64,000 bases of DNA from Cellvibrio sp. OA-2007 (GTDB lineage: Bacteria; Pseudomonadota; Gammaproteobacteria; Pseudomonadales; Cellvibrionaceae): positions 62,001 through 126,000 of the forward strand of contig NZ_BBUL01000091.1 of the NCBI RefSeq assembly GCF_000953825.1, in the 5' to 3' direction. The position numbers were made by a program, and so were the translations under genes. The notes below the pieces were generated by a model. The model saw only the letters and a program-made list of their open reading frames with translations. It was not told the DNA's origin and did no database searches. Shown here piece after piece: positions 23,788 to 33,129 of the stretch (its first letter is position 1; each line of letters opens with the position of its first letter).

Positions 23788-26700
23788 ATGATCATTTCAC
23801 GCGATCTTTTAACACGGCAGAGGTTGGGGCTATTGGCTCTAACATTTGGCGCGTTGCTGCTCAGCGCTTGTGGCGGTGGCAGCGGTACTGACAATAAACA
23901 AACTAATTTTCCCAGCTGCCGCGATCCTTTGGTGTTGTTGGATAACGGCACCTGCGGTGAGCCGCGCGAGCCCTATGTGCCGCCGCCATGCCCCGAAGGC
24001 CAAGTGCGCAATGGCGCAGTTTGTGTAGTGCCAGATTTTCCCGTGCCGGAAAAAATTGCTGGCCCCAATGAAGCGGTTATTTATGTCAATGTCGATAGCG
24101 ACACCAAGTTGGATAGTTTTGCCAGCTACAACCTGCATTTGTGGCAAGACTGCGGCAACGGCTGGGGTAGCACAGTGGTGGATGGCAAAGGTGCCAGTTA
24201 TGCGATTCCGACCACTTGGCCCAATGGCCCGGGTGTGGCGAGTAAAGATGATGGCCCCATCGGCGTAAGACACGACCCCTACTACGGCGCTTATTTTGTG
24301 ATTCCGATTAGCGCTACAGGCACTTGCGGCAATTACATTATTAAAACGCCCGGTGGTGCAGCGCAGACCAACGATTTACAAATCAATATTAAACGTGATG
24401 ACAGCGATTACGCGCGCATGGCCTGGGTGATTATCAACTCAGACAATATGCGCAACAGCCGCGTGAGTGCGTTGCCGATTTGTATTAACGATGTGTGCAG
24501 TTTGAAGCGCCCATTGTTGAGCATTACCGATGTGGAAGCCCATTGGATTAGCCCGCGCACTATCATTTGGAATCGCGAATTTGCGGCAAATAAAAAAGTT
24601 GAAATTTATCGCTCTACCGAAGGTGGTATGACGGCAGCAGACAACGGCAGCATCGCCGGTGGTCAATTGTTGGCGACGCTCAATGCTGGCCGCCCAATGA
24701 CCAATGAAGAGAAGGCCTTGGTGCCGCACTTGGCTTCTTACACCGCGTACGATTTACCGGCGAGCATCTCCCTCGACACCATCAAAGCGGCATTAAAAGA
24801 TGAGCTGTTAATTCTTGGCCGTTACGATTCACTTGAAGAAAACAGCAGTGGGGCGATGGTCAGTGTAGAGCGTGGTCGCGCAACCCGTATTCAATTGCCA
24901 CGGGTATTGGATGCACTGTACACCGCCGGTGTTAATGATGCAGACGAAGCAAAACTCGGCGTGAATTATGCCAATGGTGTGGGCGTTTCGGTGTGGGCAC
25001 CGGCCGCACAAAATGTAGAGTTGCGTATTTATTCGGGCGAGCCATTGCGCTTGGCGGATTCCAAAGCCATGCAGTGGAATGCCAATACCGGTATTTGGAG
25101 TTACACCGGTTCTGCCGCGGAATTGGATCGCAAGTTTTATCGTTTCCGTGTAACCACTTACAACGCGCAAGCGAAAAAAGTACAGCGTTTGGAAGTGACC
25201 GATCCCTATTCCGTATCGCTCGCCAGCAATGGCCGCTATTCACAATTTGTGAATTTGGATGATGCAGATGCAAAACCCGCCGGTTGGGATGGCCACGCCG
25301 TACCGACGGTAGTCGCGCCAGAAGCCATGACTATTTATGAAGGCCATATTCGCGATTTTAGTATCAATGACCAAAGCACGCCGGCGGCGTATCGCGGCAA
25401 ATACATGGCATTTACTGAAGCCAATAGCGCGCCGGTTGCGCATTTGCGCGAGTTAGTGGGTGCGGGTTTAACTCATATGCATTTGCTGCCGAGCAACGAC
25501 AGTTCCAACATCGAAGAAGATGTGAACGCGCAGGTCAATCTGGACAGCTACATTTTTGAGCTCTGCCAAAAAGTGCCGAACAAAGCCTCGGTCAGTGTGT
25601 GCGACGGTTCGGTTAGCAACGGTGCCACTGTGCGCAGTGTGTTGGAAAGTTTTGATCCGCAATCTGACAAAGCTCGCAACTTGATCGCTGCCATCGCCAA
25701 TTTGGATGGTTTCAACTGGGGTTATGACCCGCAGCATTTCAATGCTCCAGAAGGCAGCTATGCCACTAATCCTAACGGCATTACCCGCGTGAAAGAAATG
25801 CGCGCAATGAATATGGCGCTGCATCAACTCGGTTTGCGCGTGGTGATGGATGTGGTGTATCCGCACACAGTGTCATCGGGCAATCAGGCGGCCAACTCGG
25901 TCTTCGATAAAGTCGTGCCCGGTTATTACTATCGCACCAATCCCGCAACTGGCGAGCCGGAAACCGGCACCGGTGCCGGTCCAGATACCGCCACTGAGCA
26001 TCGCATGATGGGCAAGTTTGTGGCTGACTCTGTGGTGCAATGGGCACAGGCCTACAAAGTAGACGGCTTCCGTTTTGACCAGTCTGGTTATATGCCGAAA
26101 TCCGTTTTGGTCGATGCCTACAACGCGGTGAAAGCGGTTGACCCAGATAACTACTTCTACGCCGAAGCCTGGACACCCGGTGGTGGTTCCTCGGGCGATC
26201 GCATTGCTGAGCGCTCAGTGCAGGAGGCATTAGCCGGTACGGGTATAGGCACTTTCAATGACCGCCTGCGCAATCCGCTGCAGCAGATGGCATTGGTCAA
26301 AGGCGATAGTTTGGATGCAGTGCGCGCCGGTCTGGCGGGCAACCTGAAAGACTTTATGCTCAAAACCAAATCCGGTGCGGTAATCAAGGCGGCAACTGTG
26401 GGTGCTTACAACTTGGATCCGCAAGAAGCCATCAACTACGTTGAAAAGCACGATAACGAAACCCTGTGGGACTGGATGCATCGCCCGGGCGCATTGCCTA
26501 GCGATATGTCGCTCGCCAATCGTGTGCGGGTCGATAGCCTGACCCTGTCAGTGCCGCTGTTGAGCCAAGGTGTGCCGTTTATCCAAATGGGTAGCGACCT
26601 GCTGCGCTCTAAATCCATGTCGCCTAATAGCTACAACGCGGGCGATTGGTTTAACGCGGTGGATTTCACCAAACAAAACAACAACTGGGCCGTCGGCCTG

Positions 26701-28269
26701 CCGCCAGAATTGCGCGATGGCGTGACTGATGCGCATGTCAAAACCCTGTTTGCCAACCCCAATACCAAGCCGATGGCCACCGATATTGCCAAGTCGTCTG
26801 CAGTGTTCAACGAGTTCCTCAAAATCGCCTCGGGCAGCCCGTTGTTCAGCTTGCAAACCGCTGAGCAGGTCATGGATCGCGTCGGCTTCCACGACGGCGG
26901 CAAAACTCAGGTTGCCGGTCTGATTGTGATGAGTATCGATGACGGTGTTGGCACGGTTTCCGGTACCAGCGCAACCGCCCGTGCCGATTTGGATGCCGCG
27001 GTAAATGCCATTGTGGTGGTCGTCAACGCGACCGCAACGGCGCAATCGCCCAAGGTTAAAACTGCCAGTGGTTTTGTATTGCATCAAGTGCAGCAAAACT
27101 CGGCTGACGCCACAGTGCGCAACGCCAGCTTTGCCGTCGATGGTGAAAACGGTGTGTTTACAGTGCCTGCCTACACCACCGCTGTCTTTGTGAAACCGCA
27201 AGCGGGTGCACAGGGTATGGGCTTGGCGGCGAACGTGACTATAGGTTCCAGTGTGGCCGTGCCCTATGGCGATACCGCGCTCTATGTGCGTGGCGATGTG
27301 TCTGCCGCCGGTTGGGATGCCACCGCAGCCAACCGTATGACCTACGAAGGTGATGGCATCTACGCGGTGTACCTCAATGTCACTGCTGGCGCCCATAACT
27401 TTAAAGTGGCTGAAGCCAATTGGAGCAACCCAAACCTGGGCTCCAATCAGCCAATCGAAGTGGGTGGCAGCATCACTCTGGCGCAGGGCAGCAACGACAA
27501 TATCGCGATTAACGTTGCCACCTCTGGCACTTATCGCTTCGAGTTGGATGCGTCATCCAGCACCAGCGCACCGACCTTGAAAGTGATTGACCCAGACACC
27601 TACAAGGCGACTTCGGTCTACCTGCGCGGCACCGTCACGGCGTCCGGCTGGGGCGATACCAATTCCGGTAACAAGTTGGTCCATGAAGGTAAGAGTATCT
27701 ACGCCATCAGCGTGGCCATGACCCCGGGCGACTATATGTTCAAGGTCGCATCGAGTGACTGGAGCACAGTCAACTTGGGCTCGGCTACGGCGGTGACACT
27801 GGGTGATTACGTCGGCCTGACGCAAGGCAGCAACGACAACTTGCTGCTGACCGTTGCCACAGCGGGTAACTATCGCTTTGAAGTGGATGCCAGAAACCCA
27901 GCCGCGCCTGCGATCAAGGTGTATCGCGAAGACTTGTTTGCCGCTACCCCCGTCTACCTGCGCGGCACTGTGTCCTCGTCTGGCTGGGGCGATACCAACA
28001 GCGTCAACCGCCTCAACTACGTGGGTAAAGGGCTTTATACCCAAACCCTGACCATGGCCGCGGGCGATTACATGTTCAAAGTGGCAGAGGCTAATTGGAG
28101 CAACCCCAACCTGGGTGGTTCCGCGGCGGTGTTGGGGCAACCCACCGAGCTGACCCAAGGCTCCAACGACAATATCGGCCTGAGCATTACCACTGCCGGT
28201 GACTACCGCTTCACGCTGGATACCAGCAGCCAAAACGCCATCACCATCACCGTTGATGCGCTGAATTAA
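23788..28269 (+). CDS. Pullulanase-type GH13 lipoprotein with three C-terminal repeat modules
   Basis: 1493 residues from the ATG at 23788; the open frame extends upstream without a ribosome binding site. A lipobox LLLSAC lies near residue 28. Order: a Cys-rich spacer, a CBM41-like starch-binding domain (EAVIYVNVDSD...NLHLWQDCGNGW), an N2-type domain, a CBM48-like domain (GVGVSVWAPAAQNVELRIY), and the GH13 barrel with VVMDVVYPHT, VDGFRFDQSG (D764), YFYAEAWTP (E793) and VEKHDNETLWD (D889). After the barrel come three repeats of about 110 residues. It should cleave alpha-1,6 branches of amylopectin or pullulan at the cell surface. It is followed by TonB receptor 2 after 68 bp, so enzyme and importer are co-expressed. 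Confidence 0.92.
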   Translation: MIISRDLLTRQRLGLLALTFGALLLSACGGGSGTDNKQTNFPSCRDPLVLLDNGTCGEPREPYVPPPCPEGQVRNGAVCVVPDFPVPEKIAGPNEAVIYVNVDSDTKLDSFASYNLHLWQDCGNGWGSTVVDGKGASYAIPTTWPNGPGVASKDDGPIGVRHDPYYGAYFVIPISATGTCGNYIIKTPGGAAQTNDLQINIKRDDSDYARMAWVIINSDNMRNSRVSALPICINDVCSLKRPLLSITDVEAHWISPRTIIWNREFAANKKVEIYRSTEGGMTAADNGSIAGGQLLATLNAGRPMTNEEKALVPHLASYTAYDLPASISLDTIKAALKDELLILGRYDSLEENSSGAMVSVERGRATRIQLPRVLDALYTAGVNDADEAKLGVNYANGVGVSVWAPAAQNVELRIYSGEPLRLADSKAMQWNANTGIWSYTGSAAELDRKFYRFRVTTYNAQAKKVQRLEVTDPYSVSLASNGRYSQFVNLDDADAKPAGWDGHAVPTVVAPEAMTIYEGHIRDFSINDQSTPAAYRGKYMAFTEANSAPVAHLRELVGAGLTHMHLLPSNDSSNIEEDVNAQVNLDSYIFELCQKVPNKASVSVCDGSVSNGATVRSVLESFDPQSDKARNLIAAIANLDGFNWGYDPQHFNAPEGSYATNPNGITRVKEMRAMNMALHQLGLRVVMDVVYPHTVSSGNQAANSVFDKVVPGYYYRTNPATGEPETGTGAGPDTATEHRMMGKFVADSVVQWAQAYKVDGFRFDQSGYMPKSVLVDAYNAVKAVDPDNYFYAEAWTPGGGSSGDRIAERSVQEALAGTGIGTFNDRLRNPLQQMALVKGDSLDAVRAGLAGNLKDFMLKTKSGAVIKAATVGAYNLDPQEAINYVEKHDNETLWDWMHRPGALPSDMSLANRVRVDSLTLSVPLLSQGVPFIQMGSDLLRSKSMSPNSYNAGDWFNAVDFTKQNNNWAVGLPPELRDGVTDAHVKTLFANPNTKPMATDIAKSSAVFNEFLKIASGSPLFSLQTAEQVMDRVGFHDGGKTQVAGLIVMSIDDGVGTVSGTSATARADLDAAVNAIVVVVNATATAQSPKVKTASGFVLHQVQQNSADATVRNASFAVDGENGVFTVPAYTTAVFVKPQAGAQGMGLAANVTIGSSVAVPYGDTALYVRGDVSAAGWDATAANRMTYEGDGIYAVYLNVTAGAHNFKVAEANWSNPNLGSNQPIEVGGSITLAQGSNDNIAINVATSGTYRFELDASSSTSAPTLKVIDPDTYKATSVYLRGTVTASGWGDTNSGNKLVHEGKSIYAISVAMTPGDYMFKVASSDWSTVNLGSATAVTLGDYVGLTQGSNDNLLLTVATAGNYRFEVDARNPAAPAIKVYREDLFAATPVYLRGTVSSSGWGDTNSVNRLNYVGKGLYTQTLTMAAGDYMFKVAEANWSNPNLGGSAAVLGQPTELTQGSNDNIGLSITTAGDYRFTLDTSSQNAITITVDALN
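27283..28266 (+). repeat. Three tandem modules encoded at the pullulanase C-terminus
   Basis: Three consecutive units, beginning near 27283, 27616 and 27952, each start (L/V)Y(V/L)RG, contain a GWD/GWGDTN motif, an NFKVA/YMFKVA strand followed by xxWS, and TQGSNDN. They look like beta-sandwich modules, probably starch-binding, but I cannot assign a CBM family. Confidence 0.7.
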
Positions 28270-28275
28270 CCGGTC

Positions 28276-28296
28276 GCGCCCTCCCTGTGAGGGCGC
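28276..28296 (+). other. Intercistronic hairpin between pullulanase and TonB receptor 2
   Basis: GCGCCCTC / GAGGGCGC form an 8-bp GC-rich stem with a 5-nt loop and no T-run. It may stabilise or segment the mRNA within the operon. Confidence 0.5.
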
Positions 28297-28337
28297 TTGA
28301 AGCGATAGCAAACAGATAACACGCTGAGATAAAGCAT

Positions 28338-31337
28338 ATGAAAACATTTACTGTAAAGCCGCTGGCCGCTGTAGTGTCTGCTCTGGCCATGACCTCAATG
28401 TCCCACGCCCTGCTGGCGCAAGATGCTGCGCCAGAGGTGGATAAAGAGGTACAAATCGAAGAAGTGATGGTGACGGGTTACGCTCGCTCCATTCAAAATA
28501 GTCTGGATACCAAACGCAATGCCGATACCGTGGTGCAGGCAATTTCCGCTGCCGATATCGGCGGTTTGCCCGATGTATCCATCGCCGATGCCCTGGGCCG
28601 TGTGCCGGGCATCACCGTCACCCGCTCCGGCGGGCAGGCGGGCACAATTCAAGTGCGCGGTATGGGTGAAGGGTTTGTATTTTCCACCCTGAATGGTCGC
28701 GAGCAGGTATCGCCTAACGGCACCCGCGCTATGGAATTCAGCCAATTCCCCTCGGAGCTGATCCAATCGGTTGAAGTCTATATGTCGCCCAAGGCATCGC
28801 TGATTGAAGGTGGTGTGGCGGGTACGGTAGAGCTGAAAACCGCCAACCCGCTGGAAATGACTGAAGACCAAAAAGTGTCTATTGGCGTGCGCGGCAGCTA
28901 CAACGATCAAGCCGGTGATATTTACGGTGCTGAGCCAATCGGGCAGCGCTTTTCCGTATCCTTCCAGAAGAAATTGTTCGATGACACATTAGGTGTAGCG
29001 CTGGGTTATGCCCACTTGCTGCAACCGCGTTCGGCCACGCGCTTTGAGCAATATAATTACGAAGGTGAAGCCTATAGTTTGCTGGAGCCAAACAGCCGAT
29101 TGAACACCACTATAGTGGATCGCGATTTCAACGCCGTGCCTACCGACAACCGCCCAGCCGCCGTGTTTATGAGTGATGGCTTTGAACTGTTTCAAACCGG
29201 TGGTGAAGAGACGCGCGATGGCTACATGGCGGCGATTCAGTTTGAACCCAATGAACACCTCGCGGTGCAATCGGATTTGTTTTACTCCAAGTTCGAATCC
29301 GACAGTTACTCGCGCGGCTTCCGTATCCAACCGTTAAAAAATGCTGAAATTAGCAACTTGGTGTTGTTTGAAAATATCGCCGTAGTCGGTGGTGAATTCA
29401 AAGTGGGCGATACCAACCCCACCGCGTTTAATTTGCAAATCAACAGCAACGATGTAACGCAAACTAACGAATTGTTATCCGGTGGTTTGAATCTGAAATG
29501 GAAACAAGATGCACTGACCGCCGCGCTCGATTTGTCCCACTCCGACGCATCGGGTGTGCAGGCGGATGGCGTAGTGCGGGCGCATTTGTATCGCCCCAAA
29601 GCAACGCCTGTTGCCGGGTTTGACGCCTATGAGCGCGACCCGGATCAATCCATGACTTATTTGCTCGATGGCATTAATCGCCCCAGCATCAGCCTGAGCC
29701 GCGATTACACCCAGTACGATGCTGCAGGCGTCAGCAATTTGCGCATGACCAACTACGAACGCTATCCGCGCATTAATGACGATGTGATCAGCGCCGCGCG
29801 TTTTGATTTGAAATACGAATTGGAATTGCCGCTGATCAGTTCGGTAGAAGCGGGCGCGCGTTATTCCGAGCGCAATCATAAAGATCGCCGCCAAGTATTT
29901 GTGTATGGCGACGGCGCCAACGGCACTATTCAAACCGATTTCTCGTTGCCAATCACCACTGCGACCTCGGACGTAGTGAATTGGAAAGGCGAGTTTGCTA
30001 ATTTCCCGTCGTTCCTCGCGATCGATGGCGACAAAATTATTCAGCAAGCCTATGAGAATGGTTTGGTGTTAGGCCCAGTGCCTGCGGTAACCGCTGGCAA
30101 TTTAAATCCGGTTGCATCACCGCGTTCAATCGAACCGGCTGCACGCTGGGGCGAAGGGCGCGATTGGTCGATGAAACAGCGCTCGGAAATCGATGAAAAC
30201 GTCACCTCGTTTTATTTACAAGCGAATTTGGCCACCACATTATTTAATCGCGATTTGGTGGGCAACATTGGTGTGCGCCATGTAAAAACCGAACAGGCGA
30301 GTACTGCATTAATTAACGTCAATGGCAATTTAGAAAAAGGCGCGCGCGAAATTTGCGACGAAGTCGGCGAATGCAAAACCGATTTTTCTTATCAAGATTT
30401 AGGCGCAACTTACAGCTACAACTTGCCCTCGCTTAATTTAAATTACAGCCTCGCAGAAGATGATTATTTGCGTTTGGCCTTGGCGCGTGTCTTGTCGCGC
30501 CCGCCTATTAATCGCTTGGCTGCGCCCGACTCTGAAGGTTCGGTTTCGCTGCGTGGTGACACCCCGTATTTCAACTACGGTAGCAATACCTCGCCGTTCT
30601 TAACGCCGTTTATTGCCGACCAAGTTGACCTATCGTACGAGCACTACATGCCCGACTACAACGGTGCATTTGTCGTGGCGGTTTATCACCGTGAAATCAA
30701 ATCGTTTATTCAAGATATCACCTACGAAAATTTTGATTTCCGCGCAGCCGGTTTTGATATGCCCGACACCTGGATTGTTAACGACGGTGGCGGCAACTTT
30801 GTTGAAGCAGAAGTGCAAAACGGCAACTACGCCACCTCCATCAACAACCAAGAAGGCGGCTTCATTCGCGGGCTGGAAGTGTCCTATACCCAAACCTTTA
30901 ATTTCCTACCCGAAATTTGGCAAGGTTTAGGTGTAAGTGCGAGTTACTCACTCACCGACAGTAAAATCAGTGTGGTAAATCCGGTCGAAAGTTTTGAAGG
31001 CGACAACAATCTGCCGTTCCCCGGTTTGGTAGAAAAATCGGCAAACTTCACCCTGTTTTATAGCTTGGGTGGTTTTGAAACCCGCCTATCCACCACCTTC
31101 CAGGATTCGTTTGTCGGCGAGACACGCAACATCAATTTGCAACCGATTATCTATGCCCCGGAAACCCTGCTGGATTATCAAGCCGCGTATAAATTTGATA
31201 GCGGTTTAGATGTGGTGTTCTCCATCAGCAACCTCACCAACGAACCCAACAGAAGTTATATGTTCGACGAACAATTAACCCGCACCCTGCAATGGTTCGG
31301 CCGCACCGCGTATTTGGGGGTGAATTACACCTTCTAA
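28338..31337 (+). CDS. TonB-dependent receptor 2, carbohydrate type
   Basis: 999 residues. A signal peptide ends near LLAQD (about 28), followed by the TonB box IEEVMVTGYAR (about 41-51). The plug has DTVVQAISAADIGGLPDVSIADALGRVPGITVTR and IQVRGMGEGF, and the barrel ends LGVNYTF. It shares its architecture with the receptor at 9979-12858 but is clearly diverged. It is the second gene of the pullulanase operon, which suggests it imports the linear or branched dextrins that enzyme releases. A terminator follows 30 bp downstream and marks the right end of the starch locus. Confidence 0.93.
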   Translation: MKTFTVKPLAAVVSALAMTSMSHALLAQDAAPEVDKEVQIEEVMVTGYARSIQNSLDTKRNADTVVQAISAADIGGLPDVSIADALGRVPGITVTRSGGQAGTIQVRGMGEGFVFSTLNGREQVSPNGTRAMEFSQFPSELIQSVEVYMSPKASLIEGGVAGTVELKTANPLEMTEDQKVSIGVRGSYNDQAGDIYGAEPIGQRFSVSFQKKLFDDTLGVALGYAHLLQPRSATRFEQYNYEGEAYSLLEPNSRLNTTIVDRDFNAVPTDNRPAAVFMSDGFELFQTGGEETRDGYMAAIQFEPNEHLAVQSDLFYSKFESDSYSRGFRIQPLKNAEISNLVLFENIAVVGGEFKVGDTNPTAFNLQINSNDVTQTNELLSGGLNLKWKQDALTAALDLSHSDASGVQADGVVRAHLYRPKATPVAGFDAYERDPDQSMTYLLDGINRPSISLSRDYTQYDAAGVSNLRMTNYERYPRINDDVISAARFDLKYELELPLISSVEAGARYSERNHKDRRQVFVYGDGANGTIQTDFSLPITTATSDVVNWKGEFANFPSFLAIDGDKIIQQAYENGLVLGPVPAVTAGNLNPVASPRSIEPAARWGEGRDWSMKQRSEIDENVTSFYLQANLATTLFNRDLVGNIGVRHVKTEQASTALINVNGNLEKGAREICDEVGECKTDFSYQDLGATYSYNLPSLNLNYSLAEDDYLRLALARVLSRPPINRLAAPDSEGSVSLRGDTPYFNYGSNTSPFLTPFIADQVDLSYEHYMPDYNGAFVVAVYHREIKSFIQDITYENFDFRAAGFDMPDTWIVNDGGGNFVEAEVQNGNYATSINNQEGGFIRGLEVSYTQTFNFLPEIWQGLGVSASYSLTDSKISVVNPVESFEGDNNLPFPGLVEKSANFTLFYSLGGFETRLSTTFQDSFVGETRNINLQPIIYAPETLLDYQAAYKFDSGLDVVFSISNLTNEPNRSYMFDEQLTRTLQWFGRTAYLGVNYTF

Positions 31338-31367
31338 GTTTTCTCCATCGTCAGCGTAAAACCCTTG

Positions 31368-31392
31368 GCGCAGCATTAGCTGCGCTTTTTTT
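31368..31392 (+). terminator. Intrinsic terminator at the end of the starch locus
   Basis: GCGCAGC / GCTGCGC, a 7-bp stem with an ATTA loop, followed by seven T. Confidence 0.8.
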
Positions 31393-31427
31393 GCGCGCTT
31401 GTTTATTATTGCGCGTACTTTCGGCGA

Positions 31428-31508
31428 AATCCGTTTGTGCAGGCGCCCTATAATTCGCAGAGTTATAACCGTTATTCCTATGTGTTTAATAACCCGCTGC
31501 GGATTTGA
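31428..31508 (+). pseudogene. Rhs core 3' remnant (copy 1)
   Basis: One frame reads [20 protein letters not shown] then NNPLRI and a stop. It is nearly the same DNA as the Rhs core end at 33389-33463. There is no start and no upstream core, so it is an isolated piece of Rhs repeat. The next open frame begins within its stop region in another frame, as expected if an indel or recombination broke a former Rhs core-tip junction. Confidence 0.8.
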
Positions 31509-32050
31509 AGAATGCGATGAGTCAAGCTGACTCGACCAGCACCAACGGAAACCTATTGTCGCAAGTTGGATTGTGGGTCGGAGCCGGGGGTGGCGCATTA
31601 GAAAAATCTAGAGGTTATATTGGTATTCACAGAACTAATTCTTTTGACTGGCGGTTTTACAAAAATGGCTGGACTGGGAATGGGTACGTTAATACTCAGC
31701 GGCTTGCTAATGCGGGAAGAGCGGCAAGTGTTGCTGGGACTTTAATAGGGATTGCAGCTGACACTAACAAATTGGCTAACGCGCGTACATCAAAGCAGGT
31801 TCATGATGCTAAGGTATCACTTGTTTTAAATACAACATTAGGTGTTGCTGCTATGAAGTTTCCAAAGTTAGGATTGCCTGGGCTCGCAAAGGGCATCACT
31901 GATGAATACGGTCCGCAAATTATGGGTGGAGCGATGCAGTTACTTATAGGTGCTCAGAAAGATTCTAACGCGTATATCCGGGCTCCCAACAATGATTTAG
32001 AAAAAGCATTTGAAGCTTCCTTTGTTGGCTATAAAGCTGTGAGGCAGTGA
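31505..32050 (+). CDS. Detached Rhs C-terminal tip (putative toxin domain)
   Basis: 181 residues at most, from TTG 31505 or ATG 31517; no good ribosome binding site, so it may not be translated on its own. It begins where the Rhs core remnant ends, the position of a polymorphic-toxin tip. The sequence has a Gly-rich start (GLWVGAGGGALEKSRGYIG), a W/N/G-rich stretch (FYKNGWTGNGYVN) and two moderately hydrophobic Ala/Gly-rich helices (AASVAGTLIGIAA; VLNTTLGVAAMKF). I do not recognise the domain. The membrane protein just downstream as likely immunity fits, but does not prove, a membrane-acting toxin. Confidence 0.55.
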   Translation: MKNAMSQADSTSTNGNLLSQVGLWVGAGGGALEKSRGYIGIHRTNSFDWRFYKNGWTGNGYVNTQRLANAGRAASVAGTLIGIAADTNKLANARTSKQVHDAKVSLVLNTTLGVAAMKFPKLGLPGLAKGITDEYGPQIMGGAMQLLIGAQKDSNAYIRAPNNDLEKAFEASFVGYKAVRQ

Positions 32051-32051
32051 T

Positions 32052-32504
32052 ATGGAAAAAAATAGTTTTATTTGGTCATATGACTTCTTTTTTTACACTT
32101 GGGTAAAACATTTTAGAAAAGAAGGTACTCTCGGTGATATAGCACCTTTTGCAGCTGCATGCGCTGTGTCATTTATGATTGGCATAATTTATTTAATTGT
32201 GATGCTGATACAAATGGGAAATTGTTATCCTAACTACTTAGTTGTTTCGTTATTCCCTGAAGGTTACGACTGGTTGAATGGTCGGTCTTATTTGATATTA
32301 AGTATTGCTTTGAATGTTTTGTATTTTAAGTGGGGTAAAAGGTACCAACAAATAGAGGCTAAGTTTGATAATTTACCATTAAAAAGCAAAACAGTAGGGC
32401 ACAGAATTTCGTGGGGATGTTTTTATTTTATATTTGTTTTTTTTCTTGGTACATGTTGGTGGTTTCCGGTTGATGCTTATCTTTCTTGTAGTGAGATCCC
32501 CTAA
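32052..32504 (+). CDS. Small inner-membrane protein, candidate immunity protein
   Basis: 150 residues with three hydrophobic segments (about 37-58, 74-98 and 120-140). It starts 1 bp after the stop of the detached Rhs tip, so it is translationally coupled to it. No family is recognised. The position directly behind a toxin tip and the polytopic membrane character are what one expects of an immunity protein against an inner-membrane-targeting toxin. Base composition is A+T rich compared with the starch locus, as is common for Rhs tip cassettes. Confidence 0.6.
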   Translation: MEKNSFIWSYDFFFYTWVKHFRKEGTLGDIAPFAAACAVSFMIGIIYLIVMLIQMGNCYPNYLVVSLFPEGYDWLNGRSYLILSIALNVLYFKWGKRYQQIEAKFDNLPLKSKTVGHRISWGCFYFIFVFFLGTCWWFPVDAYLSCSEIP

Positions 32505-32678
32505 ATTTTCACGATTAAATGGTCAGGTTTCTGGATATTTAACTAAAAACAACAAACCTCAGTATTTGTTTGTGTTACAAAGTCCAAGCGGTGAAAGCTG
32601 TTCGGGCTTTTTTTAGAACAAATATCAAAGAAGGTAGGTTGATAGATAATCAGCAATAATAGAGCTAGCATTTAAAGC
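32505..32678. other. Gap after the first Rhs tip cassette
   Basis: An A+T-rich stretch with no convincing gene. It ends with a T-run near 32608-32615 that may serve as a weak terminator for the cassette. Confidence 0.4.
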
Positions 32679-32896
32679 CTAAAATCTAAATTCCAAGGAG
32701 AGGTATATGGCAAGGCTGCCGGGGTTGTACGTAGCTTCTGGCACTTCGCGCCCCATCAACGGTTGCTCGCGTAGCAGATCTACTGTTTCAACAATCCGGT
32801 CAACAAACTGCTCGGCATAAAGGGTACATCGCGGGCAATGTATGCATAGATATCGCCCAAATCCAGTTCGGCGGGCTCCGCCCATTCAATCTTCAT
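32679..32896 (-). pseudogene. ParE/RelE-type toxin, frameshifted and truncated
   Basis: On the minus strand, ATG 32896 overlaps the antitoxin stop as ATGA and reads MKIEWAEPAELDLGDIYAYI then ARDVP, a good ParE N-terminus. At about 32820 the reading must shift by one base to continue LYAEQFVDRIVETVDLLREQ then PLMGREVPEA, the typical ParE middle. Beyond that the toxin is cut off: the DNA becomes the reversed 5' end of a REP-associated transposase (32690-32734). The toxin thus carries a one-base deletion and a 3' truncation and cannot be functional. Confidence 0.8.
32690..32734 (+). mobile_element. 5' fragment of a REP-associated transposase (copy A)
   Basis: The ribosome binding site and first codons (MARLPGLYV) nearly match the start of the intact transposase at 35053. 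Homology stops near 32734, where broken toxin DNA resumes. It is a dead fragment replacing the toxin 3' end. Confidence 0.75.
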
Positions 32897-33084
32897 ACCT
32901 GTTTCTGATGTCTTGCAAGTATGCGTGCTTTGACTTGGTCGTGCGGTATGGTTCGGCCTTCCTCAATGGCCTTCAGGCCAGCCTCAATTTTTTGTTTTAC
33001 GTAAAGCTCGTACATGATGTCGCCCCACGAGGCCTGCTCGGGCAGCTGGCTGATAACTTGTTGTGCTGATTCTTTCGCATTCAT
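32893..33084 (-). CDS. Small antitoxin-like protein (addiction-module component type)
   Basis: 63 residues, mostly helical and charged: about 1-35 ESAQQVISQLPEQASWGDIMYELYVKQKI, then EAGLKAIEEGRTIPHDQVKARI. The DI(M/I)Y(E/R)LYV...GL...GRxxxHxxV pattern is that of antitoxins partnered with ParE/RelE toxins, and is shared with the protein at 36605-36790. Its toxin overlaps the stop codon but is broken. The gene cuts into the 5' side of the Rhs fragment on the opposite strand. Confidence 0.75.
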   Translation of the reverse strand: MNAKESAQQVISQLPEQASWGDIMYELYVKQKIEAGLKAIEEGRTIPHDQVKARILARHQKQV

Positions 33085-33129
33085 ATTGCACCTCGAAAGA
33101 TGGGTTGGTTTGTTGCGGGCTTATTCTGT

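Noticed and set aside
26548-28347. Long minus-strand frames (282 and 264 codons) opposite the pullulanase 3' end
   Set aside because: They mirror the tandem repeat modules and the barrel end of the pullulanase and lack any domain. Both are shadows.
32434-32616. 60-codon plus-strand frame at the end of the membrane immunity candidate
   Set aside because: It overlaps the third membrane segment in another frame and has no ribosome binding site.
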